Counted from the stretch's first letter, positions 43,707 through 52,439 are shown. The stretch: 64,000 nt of DNA from Streptomyces sp. CNH099 (GCA_000514715.1 AZWL01000012.1:124001-188000), one strand, 5' to 3'. Notes: generated from the letters alone by a model not told the origin. Made by a program: numbers and translations.

Positions 43707-45643
43707 TTCGTGCTGCCCTTCGTCAGACCGCTCACCAGGTACCGCTCGATGAGCGCGAACAGGATCACCGCGGGCACGATGGCCATCAGGGAGGCGGCGA
43801 AGAGGTACTGGTAGTTCGTCTCGTACAGGCCCACGAACTGCTGCACGCCGACGGTGAGCGGCACCCGGTTCTCGGTCGGCTCGTTGAAGACGGTCAGCGA
43901 GACGACGAACTCGTTCCAGACCTGGATGAACGTGAAGATGGTGACGGTGATGAGCGCGGGCGCCGCGAGCGGCAGCGCCATCCGCACCATGATCCGGAAG
44001 CGGCCGAGCCCGTCGAGCATCGCCGCCTCGTCTATCTCCGGGGGTATGGAGGCGAACTGGGTGTGCAGGATCCAGATCGCGAAGGCGACGTTGAAGGCGC
44101 AGTTGACCGCGATGATGAACCAGTAGCTGTGGATGCCGCCGGTGAACACCGCCTCCCGGTACAGGCCGATGAGCAGCGCCACCGCGGGGAACATCTGGGA
44201 GACCAGCACCAGCCCGAGGAACGCCCCCCGGCCGCGGAAGTCCCGGCGCGCCAGGATGAAGGCGGCGGGCGCGGCGACCAGCAGCACGACGGCGGTGGAG
44301 ACCAGCGCGACGACCAGGCTGACCCGGAAGTAGCTCGCCAGCGGGATCTTGTCCCACACGTCGGCGTAGTTGGACCAGGCCCACTCGTCGGGCAGGTAGT
44401 CGGCGGGCACCTGGAACAGCTCGGCGTCGGTCTTCAGCGAGCCGAGGAACATCGCGGCGTACGGCGCGAGGAAGAACAGCGCGACGCACAGCCCGGCGAG
44501 CGGCAGCCCGATGTGCCGCACCCGCCGCCACCCGGCGGCCAGCGGGCCGGTCACGGGGCGTACGGCGCGGGCGAGGGCGGCCGAGGCGTGCCGGGTGCGG
44601 CGGCCGAGGGCCTCGGCGGCCCGGGCGCCGGGGCGCTCGGTGCCGTACGCCACGGGCCCACGGCCCCGCAGCAGCCGGATGAGCACGGCGATGAGGAGGC
44701 TGATCGCGATCACGTTGAGCACGCCGAGGGCGGCGGCCTCGCCGGTGTCGAGCCGGCCGGTGAAGGCGATCTTGTACATGAACGTGACGGAGGTGTCGGC
44801 GTGGTTGCCGGCCGTCTTGCCCATGATCACCCAGATCAGGGCGAAGGCGTTGAAGACGTGCAGCATGTTGAGCACGAGCGCGACCGTCAGCGAGGGCCGC
44901 AGCATCGGCAGCGTGACCCGGCGCCAGGTGGTCCACGGCCCGGCGCCGTCGATCCTCGCCGCCTCCGTCAGCTCGCCGGGGATGGTCTGCAGCCCGGAGA
45001 GCAGGACGTACGCCGTGAAGGGGACCGAGGTGATCACCCCGACCGCCATGAGCGAGTAGAACGCGACGTCCGGGTCCTTGTACCAGTCCACCGGGGAGTC
45101 GAGGATCCGCAGGTCCATCAGCAGCCGGTTCAGCAGGCCGTTGCCGCCCTCGTAGATGAAGCGCCAGACGGTCGCGGTCATCACCAGGGACGTCGCCCAG
45201 GGCACGATCAGGGCGAGCCGGACGAAGCGGCGGCCGAAGAAGTCCTTGGCGAGGAACTGCGCGAGGGCCAGGGACGCGAGGACCGTGAGGCCGACGACGA
45301 CCACGACCCACAGCAGGGTGTTGCCGACGACGCCGGGCAGCTCGTCCTCGGCGAAGAGGCTGCGGTAGTTCTCCAGGCCGGCGAAGCCGTCGGTCAGGCC
45401 GATGCGGTTGATCTCGACGAAGGACATCCCGACCATGTAGACCGCCGGGAAGACGATCACGGCCGCGATGAGCAGCGTGCCGGGCGCCAGCCAGCGGACC
45501 GGCACGGTCCGCCGCCACAGGGCGCGGAGCGGGCCGGCGGGCGGCGGCGCGGTGCCGGTCCGCGGGGCCGGGGACGTCGGCGGGGCGCCGCTCTCGTTCC
45601 GTGCGGGATCGGCGGTCGCCGCGGTGCGGGGCGTCGTCGTCAA
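43703..45643 (-). CDS. Fused double ABC sugar permease (MalF-like and MalG-like in one chain)
   Basis: One uninterrupted 646-residue frame contains two complete permease halves. The first (about 50-325) has its EAA loop at residue 227 (EAARIDGAGPWTTWRRVTLP) and starts like MalF/UgpA proteins (WLAPGTLLIAAVIVFPAVYM). The second (about 375-646) has its EAA loop at 539 (DEAAMLDGLGRFRIMVRMAL) and looks like MalG/UgpE (LFFLAPYAAMFLGSLKTDAEL, YLPDEWAWSNYADVW). An Ala/Arg-rich linker of about 50 residues joins them. In this family the two halves are normally separate genes. The TTG start at 45643 has AGGAGG seven bases upstream and overlaps the ROK stop (TTGA). No ATPase gene is nearby. Confidence 0.88.
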   Translation of the reverse strand: MTTTPRTAATADPARNESGAPPTSPAPRTGTAPPPAGPLRALWRRTVPVRWLAPGTLLIAAVIVFPAVYMVGMSFVEINRIGLTDGFAGLENYRSLFAEDELPGVVGNTLLWVVVVVGLTVLASLALAQFLAKDFFGRRFVRLALIVPWATSLVMTATVWRFIYEGGNGLLNRLLMDLRILDSPVDWYKDPDVAFYSLMAVGVITSVPFTAYVLLSGLQTIPGELTEAARIDGAGPWTTWRRVTLPMLRPSLTVALVLNMLHVFNAFALIWVIMGKTAGNHADTSVTFMYKIAFTGRLDTGEAAALGVLNVIAISLLIAVLIRLLRGRGPVAYGTERPGARAAEALGRRTRHASAALARAVRPVTGPLAAGWRRVRHIGLPLAGLCVALFFLAPYAAMFLGSLKTDAELFQVPADYLPDEWAWSNYADVWDKIPLASYFRVSLVVALVSTAVVLLVAAPAAFILARRDFRGRGAFLGLVLVSQMFPAVALLIGLYREAVFTGGIHSYWFIIAVNCAFNVAFAIWILHTQFASIPPEIDEAAMLDGLGRFRIMVRMALPLAAPALITVTIFTFIQVWNEFVVSLTVFNEPTENRVPLTVGVQQFVGLYETNYQYLFAASLMAIVPAVILFALIERYLVSGLTKGSTK

Positions 45644-46959
45644 CGGGCACCTCCTGCTGCTCGGTCAGGTTCCGGGGTGCCCTGTCCGCCCGGATCGCGC
45701 CGGTCGGCCCGCACGCCCGGGCGGCGCGGATCGCCCGGGTGGCCGTGGTGGTCGGCGGTCCGCCCGCCGCTGTCGCCGCTGCCGGTGAAGCGGGCGCGGT
45801 CGTGCAGCGGGACGATCTGCCCGGCGGCGCCGCCGAACAGCTCCCGGTCCAGATACGCCACGGCCCGGCCGATCGCGCCGGCGGCGACGCAGTCCTCGCC
45901 GAGGGCGGAGGCGCGCAGCTCCGGCACCCGCAGGCACACGTCCTCAAGCCGCCGCCGCAGCCGCGGCAGCAGCACGTCGGCGGCGCGGGAGAAGCCGCCG
46001 CCGAGGACGACGAGTTCGGGGTCGAGGGTCATGACCATCGCCGAGGTGCCGAGCGCCAGGTCGTCGCAGTACCGCTCGACGGCCGCCACGGCGATCGGGT
46101 CGCCGTCGCGGGCGGCGGCGAAGGTGTGCCGGGCGGCGTCGCTCTTGGGCACGTCCGGGGGCACGGCCGGGCAGTCGTGGAGGTACGAGGCGGCGGTGAC
46201 CCAGTGCGTCACCGGGTGCATGCCGACCTCGCCGGCGACGCCGCCGAAGCCGCGGTGCACCCGGCCGCCGACGATCAGCGCGGCGCCGGTGCGCCGGCCG
46301 GCGTGCAGGAACACGGCGTCGTCGACGTCCCGGGCCACGCCCCGCTCGCGCTCGGCGAGCGCGGCGAGGCGGGAGTCGTTGTCGATCTGCACGGCGCACG
46401 GGAAGAGCGCGCCGATGCGGTCGGCGAGGTCCACGCCGGTCCAGTCGGCCACGCCGGCGCAGTACTGCACGGTGCCGGCGCGGTCCACGACGCCGGTGGT
46501 GCCGGCGCCGACCGCCCACAGGTCCGTACGCCGCAGCCCGGCGGCGTCCAGGCAGTCGGTGACGGCCCGGTCGGCGGCGGCGATGCGCTCGCCGACGGGG
46601 GTGGCGGGGCTGACGGGGCGGTGGCTCTGGGCGTGGACGGTGCCGTCGAGGTCGGCGACCGCGGCGCGCACGCTGTGGACGCCGATGTCGATGCCGGCGA
46701 CGTGGCCGGCGTCGGCCCGGAAGCGGTACCGGCGCGCGGGCCGGCCGACGGTGCCCTGCGCGGGCCCCAGCTCCTCGACCCAGCCCAGCTCCACGAGCTG
46801 GCCGACGACGTCCTTGGTGGACGGCCGGGACAGGCCGGTCCGCTCGGCCACGGCGGTGAGGGTGAGCGGCTCGGCGCCGCGCAGGACGTCGACGACCGCC
46901 AGCGAGTTCAGGTGCCGCAGCCGGGACAGGTCTCCGCCCAGCTCCGCTGCCGATGCCAT
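45640..46959 (-). CDS. ROK-family transcriptional regulator
   Basis: The 439-residue protein has an N-terminal winged helix (LAVVDVLRGAEPLTLTAVAERTGLSRPSTKDVV, about 18-60) and a ROK sugar-binding domain (VAGIDIGVHSVRAAVADLDG, QIDNDSRLAALAER). The ROK zinc motif CxCGxxGC is absent: after GVAGEVGMHPVTH comes SYLHDCPAVPP, so it is not a sugar kinase and the zinc site is lost. The C-terminus carries a long Arg/Asp/Gly-rich tail. It lies at the head of the permease/binding-protein operon and is divergent from a GH20 gene; direct repeats between them (47002-47045) are likely sites. Start ATG 46959 with GGAAGGGG upstream. Confidence 0.9.
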   Translation of the reverse strand: MASAAELGGDLSRLRHLNSLAVVDVLRGAEPLTLTAVAERTGLSRPSTKDVVGQLVELGWVEELGPAQGTVGRPARRYRFRADAGHVAGIDIGVHSVRAAVADLDGTVHAQSHRPVSPATPVGERIAAADRAVTDCLDAAGLRRTDLWAVGAGTTGVVDRAGTVQYCAGVADWTGVDLADRIGALFPCAVQIDNDSRLAALAERERGVARDVDDAVFLHAGRRTGAALIVGGRVHRGFGGVAGEVGMHPVTHWVTAASYLHDCPAVPPDVPKSDAARHTFAAARDGDPIAVAAVERYCDDLALGTSAMVMTLDPELVVLGGGFSRAADVLLPRLRRRLEDVCLRVPELRASALGEDCVAAGAIGRAVAYLDRELFGGAAGQIVPLHDRARFTGSGDSGGRTADHHGHPGDPRRPGVRADRRDPGGQGTPEPDRAAGGAR

Positions 46960-47001
46960 CGTCACGCCCCTTCCGAGCCCGCCCACCGGCCGTCGCGACT
47001 A

Positions 47002-47045
47002 ACGATGGACTCCTTTACATATTTACGATGGAGCCCTTTATATGG
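47002..47045. promoter_or_regulatory. Direct repeats in the ROK/GH20 divergent promoter region
   Basis: ACGATGGACTCCTTTACATAT (21 bases at 47002-47022) recurs with a few changes at 47025-47045, a 23-base period. Both units share ACGATGGA, then TTTA and a TAT-containing end. The A+T-rich run is exceptional for this DNA and lies between the two divergent genes. It is the best candidate for the ROK protein's site, with promoters overlapping. Confidence 0.6.
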
Positions 47046-47087
47046 ACTGGAGAAGCTCAGCGTCAACCCGTCGAACGGAGCACGACC

Positions 47088-48731
47088 TTGATCATCCCCA
47101 CGCCGTCCCGCAGCTCCCCCCGCCCCGGTTCGTACGCCCTGGGCCCGGACACCCCGCTGCACGTCGCCGATCCGGCGCTCGCCCCGGTCGCCCGCGTGCT
47201 GCGCGAGCAGCTGCTGCCCGGCACGGGCTGCACGCTGCCGCCGGGGCGGGGCGGGATCGAGCTGGGCCTCGACGCGGAACTCGCCGCGGCGGCCGGTGCG
47301 CGGACCGGCGACGGGACCGGTGCGGGGGCGGAGGCGTACCGCCTGACGGTCGCCCCGGACGGCATCCGCATCGCCGCCGGCGGACCGGCCGGCGCGTTCT
47401 ACGGCGTGCAGTCGCTGCGCCAGCTCCTGCCGCCGCACACCCTGCGCCGCACCGCGCTCGACGAGGGCCCGTGGGAGCTGGGCTGCGTCGAGATCGAGGA
47501 CCGGCCGCGGTTCGCCTGGCGGGGCGTCCTGCTGGACGTGGCCAGGCACTTCTTCACCAAGCGCGACGTGCTGCGGCTGCTGGACCAGATGGCCCTGCAC
47601 AAGCTGAACGTGCTCCACCTCCACCTCACCGACGACCAGGGCTGGCGGCTGGAGATCCGGCGCTACCCGCGGCTGACGGAGGTCGGCTCCTGGCGCACGG
47701 AGTCGCAGCCCGGCTGGAACGACACGGGCGACGGCCGGCCGCACGGCGGCTACTACACGCAGGACGACGTCCGCGAGATCGTCGCGTACGCCGCCGCCCG
47801 GCACATCCTCGTCGTCCCCGAGGTCGACGTGCCGGGGCACACGCGGGCCGCCCTCGCGGCGTACCCGGAACTCGGCAACACCGGCGAGCAGCTGCGGGTG
47901 GCGACGGGCTGGGGCGTCAAGCCGGACATCCTCAACGTCTCGGACGCGACGCTGGACTTCGTACGCCGCGTCTTCGACGAGGTCGTCGAGCTGTTCCCCA
48001 GCCCGATCATCAGCGTCGGCGGCGACGAGTGCCCGAAGGACCAGTGGAAGGCGAGCCCGGCGGCGCAGGCGCGGATGGCCGAGCTGGGGCTGCGCAACGA
48101 GGACGAGCTGCAGAGCTGGTTCCTCCGGCAGGTCTCGGACCACCTGCGGGCGCACGGGCGGCAGTTGCTGGGCTGGGACGAGATCCTGGAGGGCGGCCCG
48201 CCGCCGGCGGCCACGGTGGTGTCGTGGCGCGACAACCACGGCGCGGTGCGGGCGGCCCGGGAGGGCCACCGGGTGATCACGAGCCCGGCGCGCCGGGTCT
48301 ACCTCGACTACCGCGCGTCGGACTCCCCGGACGAGCCGGTGCCGGTGGGCACGGTGCTGCCGGTGGAAGAGGTCCACGCCTTCGAACCGGTGCCGGCGGA
48401 GCTGGCCGGCACGCCGGCGGCGGACCTGGTCATCGGCGCGCAGTGCGGGCTGTGGACGGAGGCGATCGACAACGTCCGGGCGCTGGACTACCAGGCGTTC
48501 CCGCGGCTGAGCGCGTTCGCCGAGACGGTGTGGTGCGCTGCGGAGCGGGACCCGGCGGACTTCGCGGAGCGGCTGGCGCACCACCTGCGGCGGCTGGAGG
48601 CGCTGGGCGTGGAGTACCGGCGGCCGGAGGGCCCGCGGCCGTGGCAGCGGCGGCCGGGGGTGCGGGGGCGGCCGGTGACGATGGCGGAGTACCTGGCGGA
48701 GGTGGAGGCGGACACGCGGAACATCAGGTAG
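47088..48731 (+). CDS. GH20 beta-N-acetylhexosaminidase, second paralogue
   Basis: The 547-residue protein has the same layout as the enzyme at 4345-6030: GH20b-like domain, then a barrel with LLDVARHFFTKRDVLRLLDQM, HLTDDQGWRLEIRRYPRL and the catalytic Asp313-Glu314 in SVGGDECPKDQW. It removes terminal N-acetylhexosamines. I chose the TTG at 47088 because GGAG lies seven bases upstream and the resulting N-terminus (LIIPTPSRSS) lines up with that of the paralogue (MDLIPAPRSA). No signal peptide, so it probably acts in the cytoplasm on sugars brought in by the divergent ABC operon. Unlike the first copy it has no DasR-type site; a ROK regulator is its likely controller. Confidence 0.92.
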   Translation: MIIPTPSRSSPRPGSYALGPDTPLHVADPALAPVARVLREQLLPGTGCTLPPGRGGIELGLDAELAAAAGARTGDGTGAGAEAYRLTVAPDGIRIAAGGPAGAFYGVQSLRQLLPPHTLRRTALDEGPWELGCVEIEDRPRFAWRGVLLDVARHFFTKRDVLRLLDQMALHKLNVLHLHLTDDQGWRLEIRRYPRLTEVGSWRTESQPGWNDTGDGRPHGGYYTQDDVREIVAYAAARHILVVPEVDVPGHTRAALAAYPELGNTGEQLRVATGWGVKPDILNVSDATLDFVRRVFDEVVELFPSPIISVGGDECPKDQWKASPAAQARMAELGLRNEDELQSWFLRQVSDHLRAHGRQLLGWDEILEGGPPPAATVVSWRDNHGAVRAAREGHRVITSPARRVYLDYRASDSPDEPVPVGTVLPVEEVHAFEPVPAELAGTPAADLVIGAQCGLWTEAIDNVRALDYQAFPRLSAFAETVWCAAERDPADFAERLAHHLRRLEALGVEYRRPEGPRPWQRRPGVRGRPVTMAEYLAEVEADTRNIR

Positions 48732-48807
48732 GGCGTACGGGGCCGGGGGCGGACAGGTGCGGGCGGCGGGCTTGTTCTCCGCCGTCCGGCCGGGCATGGC
48801 TGAAGAC

Positions 48808-50016
48808 ATGACACGAGTCGACGAGCGGTCCGGGTACGCGCCCACGCCGGGGCACCCCCCGCGCGGCGGCTGGCCCGCGGTGGCGACCGTGGCGGCCGGC
48901 ACGTTCACCGTGGTCACGTCCGAGATGCTGCCGGTCGGACTGCTCACGCCCGTCCGCGGTTCGCTGGACGTCAGCGAAGGCACGGCCGGGCTGACGCTGA
49001 CCGTCACCGGGCTCGTCGCCGCGCTGTCCGCGCCGCTGGTCACCGCGGCCGTGGGCCGGATCGACCGGCGCACGGTCCTGTGCGGGCTGCTGGTGCTCCT
49101 GACCGCGGCCAACGTGCTTGCCGCCTGGTCACCGGACTTCGCGGTCATGACGGCGGCCCGCGTGCTGGTCGGCGTCGGGCTGGGCGGGGTCTGGTCGCTG
49201 GCCGGCGGGCTCGCGGTGCGGCTGGTCCCGGCCGGGTCGGTCGGGCCGGCGACCTCGCTGATCTTCAGCGGTGTCGCCGTCGCCTCGGTGGTGGGCGTGC
49301 CGTCCGGTGCGTATCTCGGTGAACTGGCCGGCTGGCGCACCGCGTTCCTCGCCGTCGGCGTGCTGGCGCTGCTCGTGGCCGCGGCCATGGCCGTGCTGCT
49401 GCCGCCGCTGCCCGCCGAGCCGGTGGCGCTCGGCGGTGTGCTGCGGCTGTGGGGCAACGCCCGGGTGGCCACCGGGCTCGCGGTGGTGTTCCTGCTGGTG
49501 ACGGGCCACTTCGCCGCGTTCACGTACGTGCGGCCGATCCTGGAGGACGTCTCGGGCGTCGGGGCGTCGCTGATCGGCGCCCTCCTGCTGGCGTACGGGA
49601 TCGCCGGCATCGCCGGAACCTTCGCGGCCGGCGCCCGAGCGGGCGGGTCACTGCGCGGCACCGTGCTGGCGATCGGCGCCACGCTGGCCGCCTCCCTGCT
49701 GCTCGTGCCGCTGCTGGGGCTGTCGGTGGCGGGGGCGGCGGTCCTGCTGGTCGTCTGGGGCCTGGCCTACGGCGGCGTGTCGGTGAGCACCCAGACCTGG
49801 CTGGGGCTGGCCGTCCCGCGGGCGCGGGAGGGTGCGACCTCCCTGTTCGTGGCCGTGTTCAACGGGGCCATCGCGCTGGGGGCCTTCGCGGGCGGCCGGC
49901 TGGTGGACGGCTTCGGCACCCGGTCGGTGCTGTGGCTGGGCGGGGCGCTGGCGCTGGCCGCCCTCGCGGCGACCCTGCTCGGCCGCGTCCCCCCGGCGGC
50001 GGCCGGAGCCGCGTAG
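48808..50016 (+). CDS. MFS efflux transporter, AraJ/YdhP-like
   Basis: The 402-residue protein has 12 predicted membrane segments. TVVTSEMLPVGLLTPVRGSLDVSEG at the start is the signature of DHA1-type sugar/drug efflux permeases, and VGRIDRRTVL fits the loop 2-3 motif. It probably exports a small molecule. The start may be the ATG at 48808 or the one at 48796 four codons earlier; neither has a strong ribosome site. It lies 76 bases after the GH20 stop and could be cotranscribed. Substrate unknown. Confidence 0.88.
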   Translation: MTRVDERSGYAPTPGHPPRGGWPAVATVAAGTFTVVTSEMLPVGLLTPVRGSLDVSEGTAGLTLTVTGLVAALSAPLVTAAVGRIDRRTVLCGLLVLLTAANVLAAWSPDFAVMTAARVLVGVGLGGVWSLAGGLAVRLVPAGSVGPATSLIFSGVAVASVVGVPSGAYLGELAGWRTAFLAVGVLALLVAAAMAVLLPPLPAEPVALGGVLRLWGNARVATGLAVVFLLVTGHFAAFTYVRPILEDVSGVGASLIGALLLAYGIAGIAGTFAAGARAGGSLRGTVLAIGATLAASLLLVPLLGLSVAGAAVLLVVWGLAYGGVSVSTQTWLGLAVPRAREGATSLFVAVFNGAIALGAFAGGRLVDGFGTRSVLWLGGALALAALAATLLGRVPPAAAGAA

Positions 50017-50052
50017 CGCCGCCGCGCCGGGGGGGGGGCGGGGGCGCCGCCG

Positions 50053-50313
50053 TCAGGGAGCGATGACGGGGGTCCACTCCCGTACGCCCACGACCCGCAC
50101 GCCGGGGGTGCGGTAGTAGGGGTCGTCGGCCACGATCGCGTCGAGCCGGTCGCGGGTGGTGTCGAAGACGAGCAGGGCCCCGGAGTCGTCGGCCCAGGGG
50201 CCGGCGGCCCGGAGGATCCCGTCGCGGTGCAGGCGGGCGAGCCGCTCGCGGTGGGCGGGCCGGGCGGCGAGGCGGTCGGGGGCGGCGGTGAAGTGCAGTT
50301 CGAGTACGAGCAT
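50053..50313 (-). CDS. YciI-like small protein
   Basis: The 86-residue protein resembles the YCII/dimeric alpha-beta barrel family: MLVLELHFTAAPDRLAARPAHRERLARLHRDG, GPWADDSGALLVF, and DDPYYRTPGVRVVGVREWTPV. The conserved His-Arg and Asp pattern of the YciI fold is present (HRERLARLHRDG, GPWADD). Function is uncertain; members may be small enzymes or ligand binders. It is divergent from a Crp/Fnr-type gene with only 24 bases between starts, so the two must share control DNA. The ATG at 50313 has a weak ribosome site. Confidence 0.85.
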   Translation of the reverse strand: MLVLELHFTAAPDRLAARPAHRERLARLHRDGILRAAGPWADDSGALLVFDTTRDRLDAIVADDPYYRTPGVRVVGVREWTPVIAP

Positions 50314-50337
50314 GGGGGTGACGGTACGGTCGGGGGT

Positions 50338-51099
50338 GTGAGGGGAGATGTATCGCCCGATACACGGGACGCGCGGGCTGCGGCGACAGGCGCGGAGCCC
50401 GGCGCGACGGGCGGTGCCGGCCCTCCGCCGCCCGCCGTGCTCCGCGCCGTCCCGCTGCTGCACGGCCTGACCGCCGAGCGGCTGCACGCCGTCTGGCACG
50501 GCTCCGTCCCCCGGCGCTACGCCGCCGGGGAGGTCCTGCGCGCCGCCGGGGAACCGGCCGGGCGGCTGCTCCTGCTGCTCGACGGCCGGGTCGCCGCGAC
50601 CGTCGGCTCCGCGGCCGGGCGGGTGGTACGGGTCGGGGCGTGGCCGGGGCCGTGTGCGCTGGACAAGGTCGCGGTGATCGACGGCCGCGGCCACACCGCG
50701 ACGTTCACCGCCCTCACCCCCTGCACCGTGCGCAGCCTGCCCCGGGCCGACTTCCTCGCCCTCGTCGACGACACCGCGGCCGTACGCGCGCACGTCCTGC
50801 GCACCCTCGCCGCCCAGGCCCGCGACCAGCAGACCCGCTTCGCTCGGGCGGCGACCCTCCCCACGGCGGCCCGGCTCGCGGCCTGGCTGCTGGCCGAGGC
50901 CGCCCGCCTCCGCTCCCGCCGCGTGCCCCTCCCCGGCGGCCAGCAGGCGCTGGCCGACCAGCTCGGCGTCACCCGGGTCACCCTCAACCGCGCGCTGTCC
51001 GGCCTGCGCCGCGAGGGCGTGGTGACGTACGCCCGCGGCACGGTGGAGATCGCCGCCCCCGAGCTGCTGGCGCTGCACGCCGCGCCCGGGGCCCGCTGA
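50338..51099 (+). CDS. Crp/Fnr-family transcriptional regulator
   Basis: The 253-residue protein has a cyclic-nucleotide-binding-type beta-roll (about 45-150; VPRRYAAGEVLRAAGEPAGRLLLLLDGRVAATV) and a C-terminal Crp-type helix-turn-helix (QQALADQLGVTRVTLNRALSGLRREGVVTY). The cAMP-contact residues of E. coli Crp are not obviously kept, and there is no Fnr-type cysteine cluster, so the ligand is unknown. The GTG at 50338 is the best start but has a weak ribosome site. A perfect palindrome (50349-50364) falls within the first codons. Divergent from a YciI-like gene, the likely target. Confidence 0.85.
   Translation: MRGDVSPDTRDARAAATGAEPGATGGAGPPPPAVLRAVPLLHGLTAERLHAVWHGSVPRRYAAGEVLRAAGEPAGRLLLLLDGRVAATVGSAAGRVVRVGAWPGPCALDKVAVIDGRGHTATFTALTPCTVRSLPRADFLALVDDTAAVRAHVLRTLAAQARDQQTRFARAATLPTAARLAAWLLAEAARLRSRRVPLPGGQQALADQLGVTRVTLNRALSGLRREGVVTYARGTVEIAAPELLALHAAPGAR
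50349..50364. promoter_or_regulatory. Perfect 16-base palindrome at the Crp/Fnr-YciI divergent start region
   Basis: TGTATCGCCCGATACA is TGTATCG-CC-CGATACA, a perfect dyad. It lies 36-51 bases upstream of the YciI-like start and just inside the annotated start of the Crp/Fnr gene. Its size and symmetry fit a Crp/Fnr-type operator, though the arms differ from both Crp and Fnr consensus. Confidence 0.6.
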
Positions 51100-51229
51100 C
51101 CGCACGCGACCGGCCCCGATCGGGTCGCGTAGCCGCGTCATCTCCCCCGCCGTGCCCTATCCTCGAAAAGTCAGAATATAAGCCTCAGAAGCAGACAAAC
51201 TTCACAAGCAAGCTAAGGACGCCATCGCC

Positions 51230-52378
51230 ATGCGACTCCCGCCGCGCGGCGGCCACCGCCGCGATGTCGGAGGCGCCGAGACCCCCGCTCCGCACGGCAC
51301 GTCCCCCGTCCCCCACGTCCTGTACCCGCTGCTGATCCTCGCCGCCGTCGTGATCGCCGACCTCGCCACCCCCGCCGGGCCGCCGGCCGCGCCGCTGCTG
51401 GCCGCCGCGCCCGTCGTGGCCGCGGCGACCGTCTCCGTCCGCGCCACCGCCGCGGTCGCCGTCGCCGCGGGCGCGCTGGCCGCGGGGCTGAACCTGTACC
51501 ACGACGTGTGGGGCGACAAGAGTTCGAACATGACCCTCGCGTCCCTGACCGCCGTGGGCGTGGCCAGCGTCGTGGCGTCCGTCATCCGGGAGCGGCGCGA
51601 GTCCGAGCTGAAGCAGGTCAGGTCAGTGGCCGAGACCGCGCAGCTCGCGCTGCTGCGGCCGCCGCCCCCGCGGATCGACCGCCTCGCCGTGCGCAGCGTC
51701 TACCTCGCCGCCGAGGCCGAGGCGCAGATCGGCGGGGACCTGTACGAGGTGCTGCAGACCCCGCACGGCGCCCGGGTGCTCATCGGCGACGTACGGGGCA
51801 AGGGGCTGCCCGCCGTCGGGGTCTCCGCCGTGCTGACCGGGTGCTTCCGGGAGGCCGCGTACCGGGAGCCCACGATCGGCGAGGTCGCCGGGCGCATGGA
51901 GGAGACGGCCGTGCGGGAGATCGACCGGGACGACCCGGCGGAGGACTACAGCGAACGCTTCACCACCGCCCTGCTCGTGGAGATCCCCGCGGACGAGCCC
52001 GTCGCCCGCATCGTGCACCTGGGCCACCCGGAGCCGCTGCTCATCGGCGGCGGCCTCGTCACCACCCACCCGCCCGAGCGGCCCGGCGTCCCGATCGGGC
52101 TCGGCGGGCTGGTGGGCACCCTGCCCGTACCCCAGACCATCGACTTCCGCCCCGGCGAGCGGCTGCTGCTCTACACGGACGGGTTCATCGAGGCCCGCGA
52201 CGAGAACGGCGTCTACTTCCCCCTCGCCGAGAGCGCCGCACGGCACGCCGAGCGCGGCCTGGACGACCTGGTCGCGGCCCTGCGCGCCGACCTGCTCCGG
52301 CACGCCGGCCGCCAGCTGCCCGACGACGCCGCGCTCCTCGCCATCGAACGCCTCCCCGACCCCCCACCTTCGCTGTAG
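51230..52378 (+). CDS. Membrane-anchored PP2C/SpoIIE-type serine/threonine phosphatase
   Basis: The 382-residue protein has an N-terminal membrane region with about three or four hydrophobic segments (VLYPLLILAAVVIADL to LTAVGVASVVASVI, residues 29-120), a short coiled linker (RERRESELKQVRSVAETAQ) and a SpoIIE phosphatase domain. Metal-binding acids are seen in EAQIGGDLYEVLQT and VLIGDVRGKGLPA, with LLLYTDGFIEARDENG and PDDAALLAIER at the end. It probably dephosphorylates anti-sigma antagonists or similar partners at the membrane. ATG at 51230, with AAGGACG 12 bases before. Convergent with tmRNA, separated by a terminator. Confidence 0.9.
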   Translation: MRLPPRGGHRRDVGGAETPAPHGTSPVPHVLYPLLILAAVVIADLATPAGPPAAPLLAAAPVVAAATVSVRATAAVAVAAGALAAGLNLYHDVWGDKSSNMTLASLTAVGVASVVASVIRERRESELKQVRSVAETAQLALLRPPPPRIDRLAVRSVYLAAEAEAQIGGDLYEVLQTPHGARVLIGDVRGKGLPAVGVSAVLTGCFREAAYREPTIGEVAGRMEETAVREIDRDDPAEDYSERFTTALLVEIPADEPVARIVHLGHPEPLLIGGGLVTTHPPERPGVPIGLGGLVGTLPVPQTIDFRPGERLLLYTDGFIEARDENGVYFPLAESAARHAERGLDDLVAALRADLLRHAGRQLPDDAALLAIERLPDPPPSL

Positions 52379-52390
52379 GCACGCAGAAAC

Positions 52391-52439
52391 GACGAAGGCG
52401 ACGGGCCCGCGCTTTCCGCGGGCACACGTCGCCTTCGTC
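52391..52439. terminator. Long bidirectional terminator between PP2C gene and tmRNA
   Basis: GACGAAGGCGACG (52391-52403) pairs with CGTCGCCTTCGTC (52427-52439), and the inside GGCCCGC/GCGGGC forms a second stem around CTTTCC. It lies between the convergent phosphatase gene and tmRNA. Confidence 0.75.

Noticed and set aside
45640..46959. ROK protein as a glucokinase or N-acetylhexosamine kinase
   Set aside because: It has an N-terminal winged helix and lacks the CxCGxxGC zinc motif of ROK kinases.
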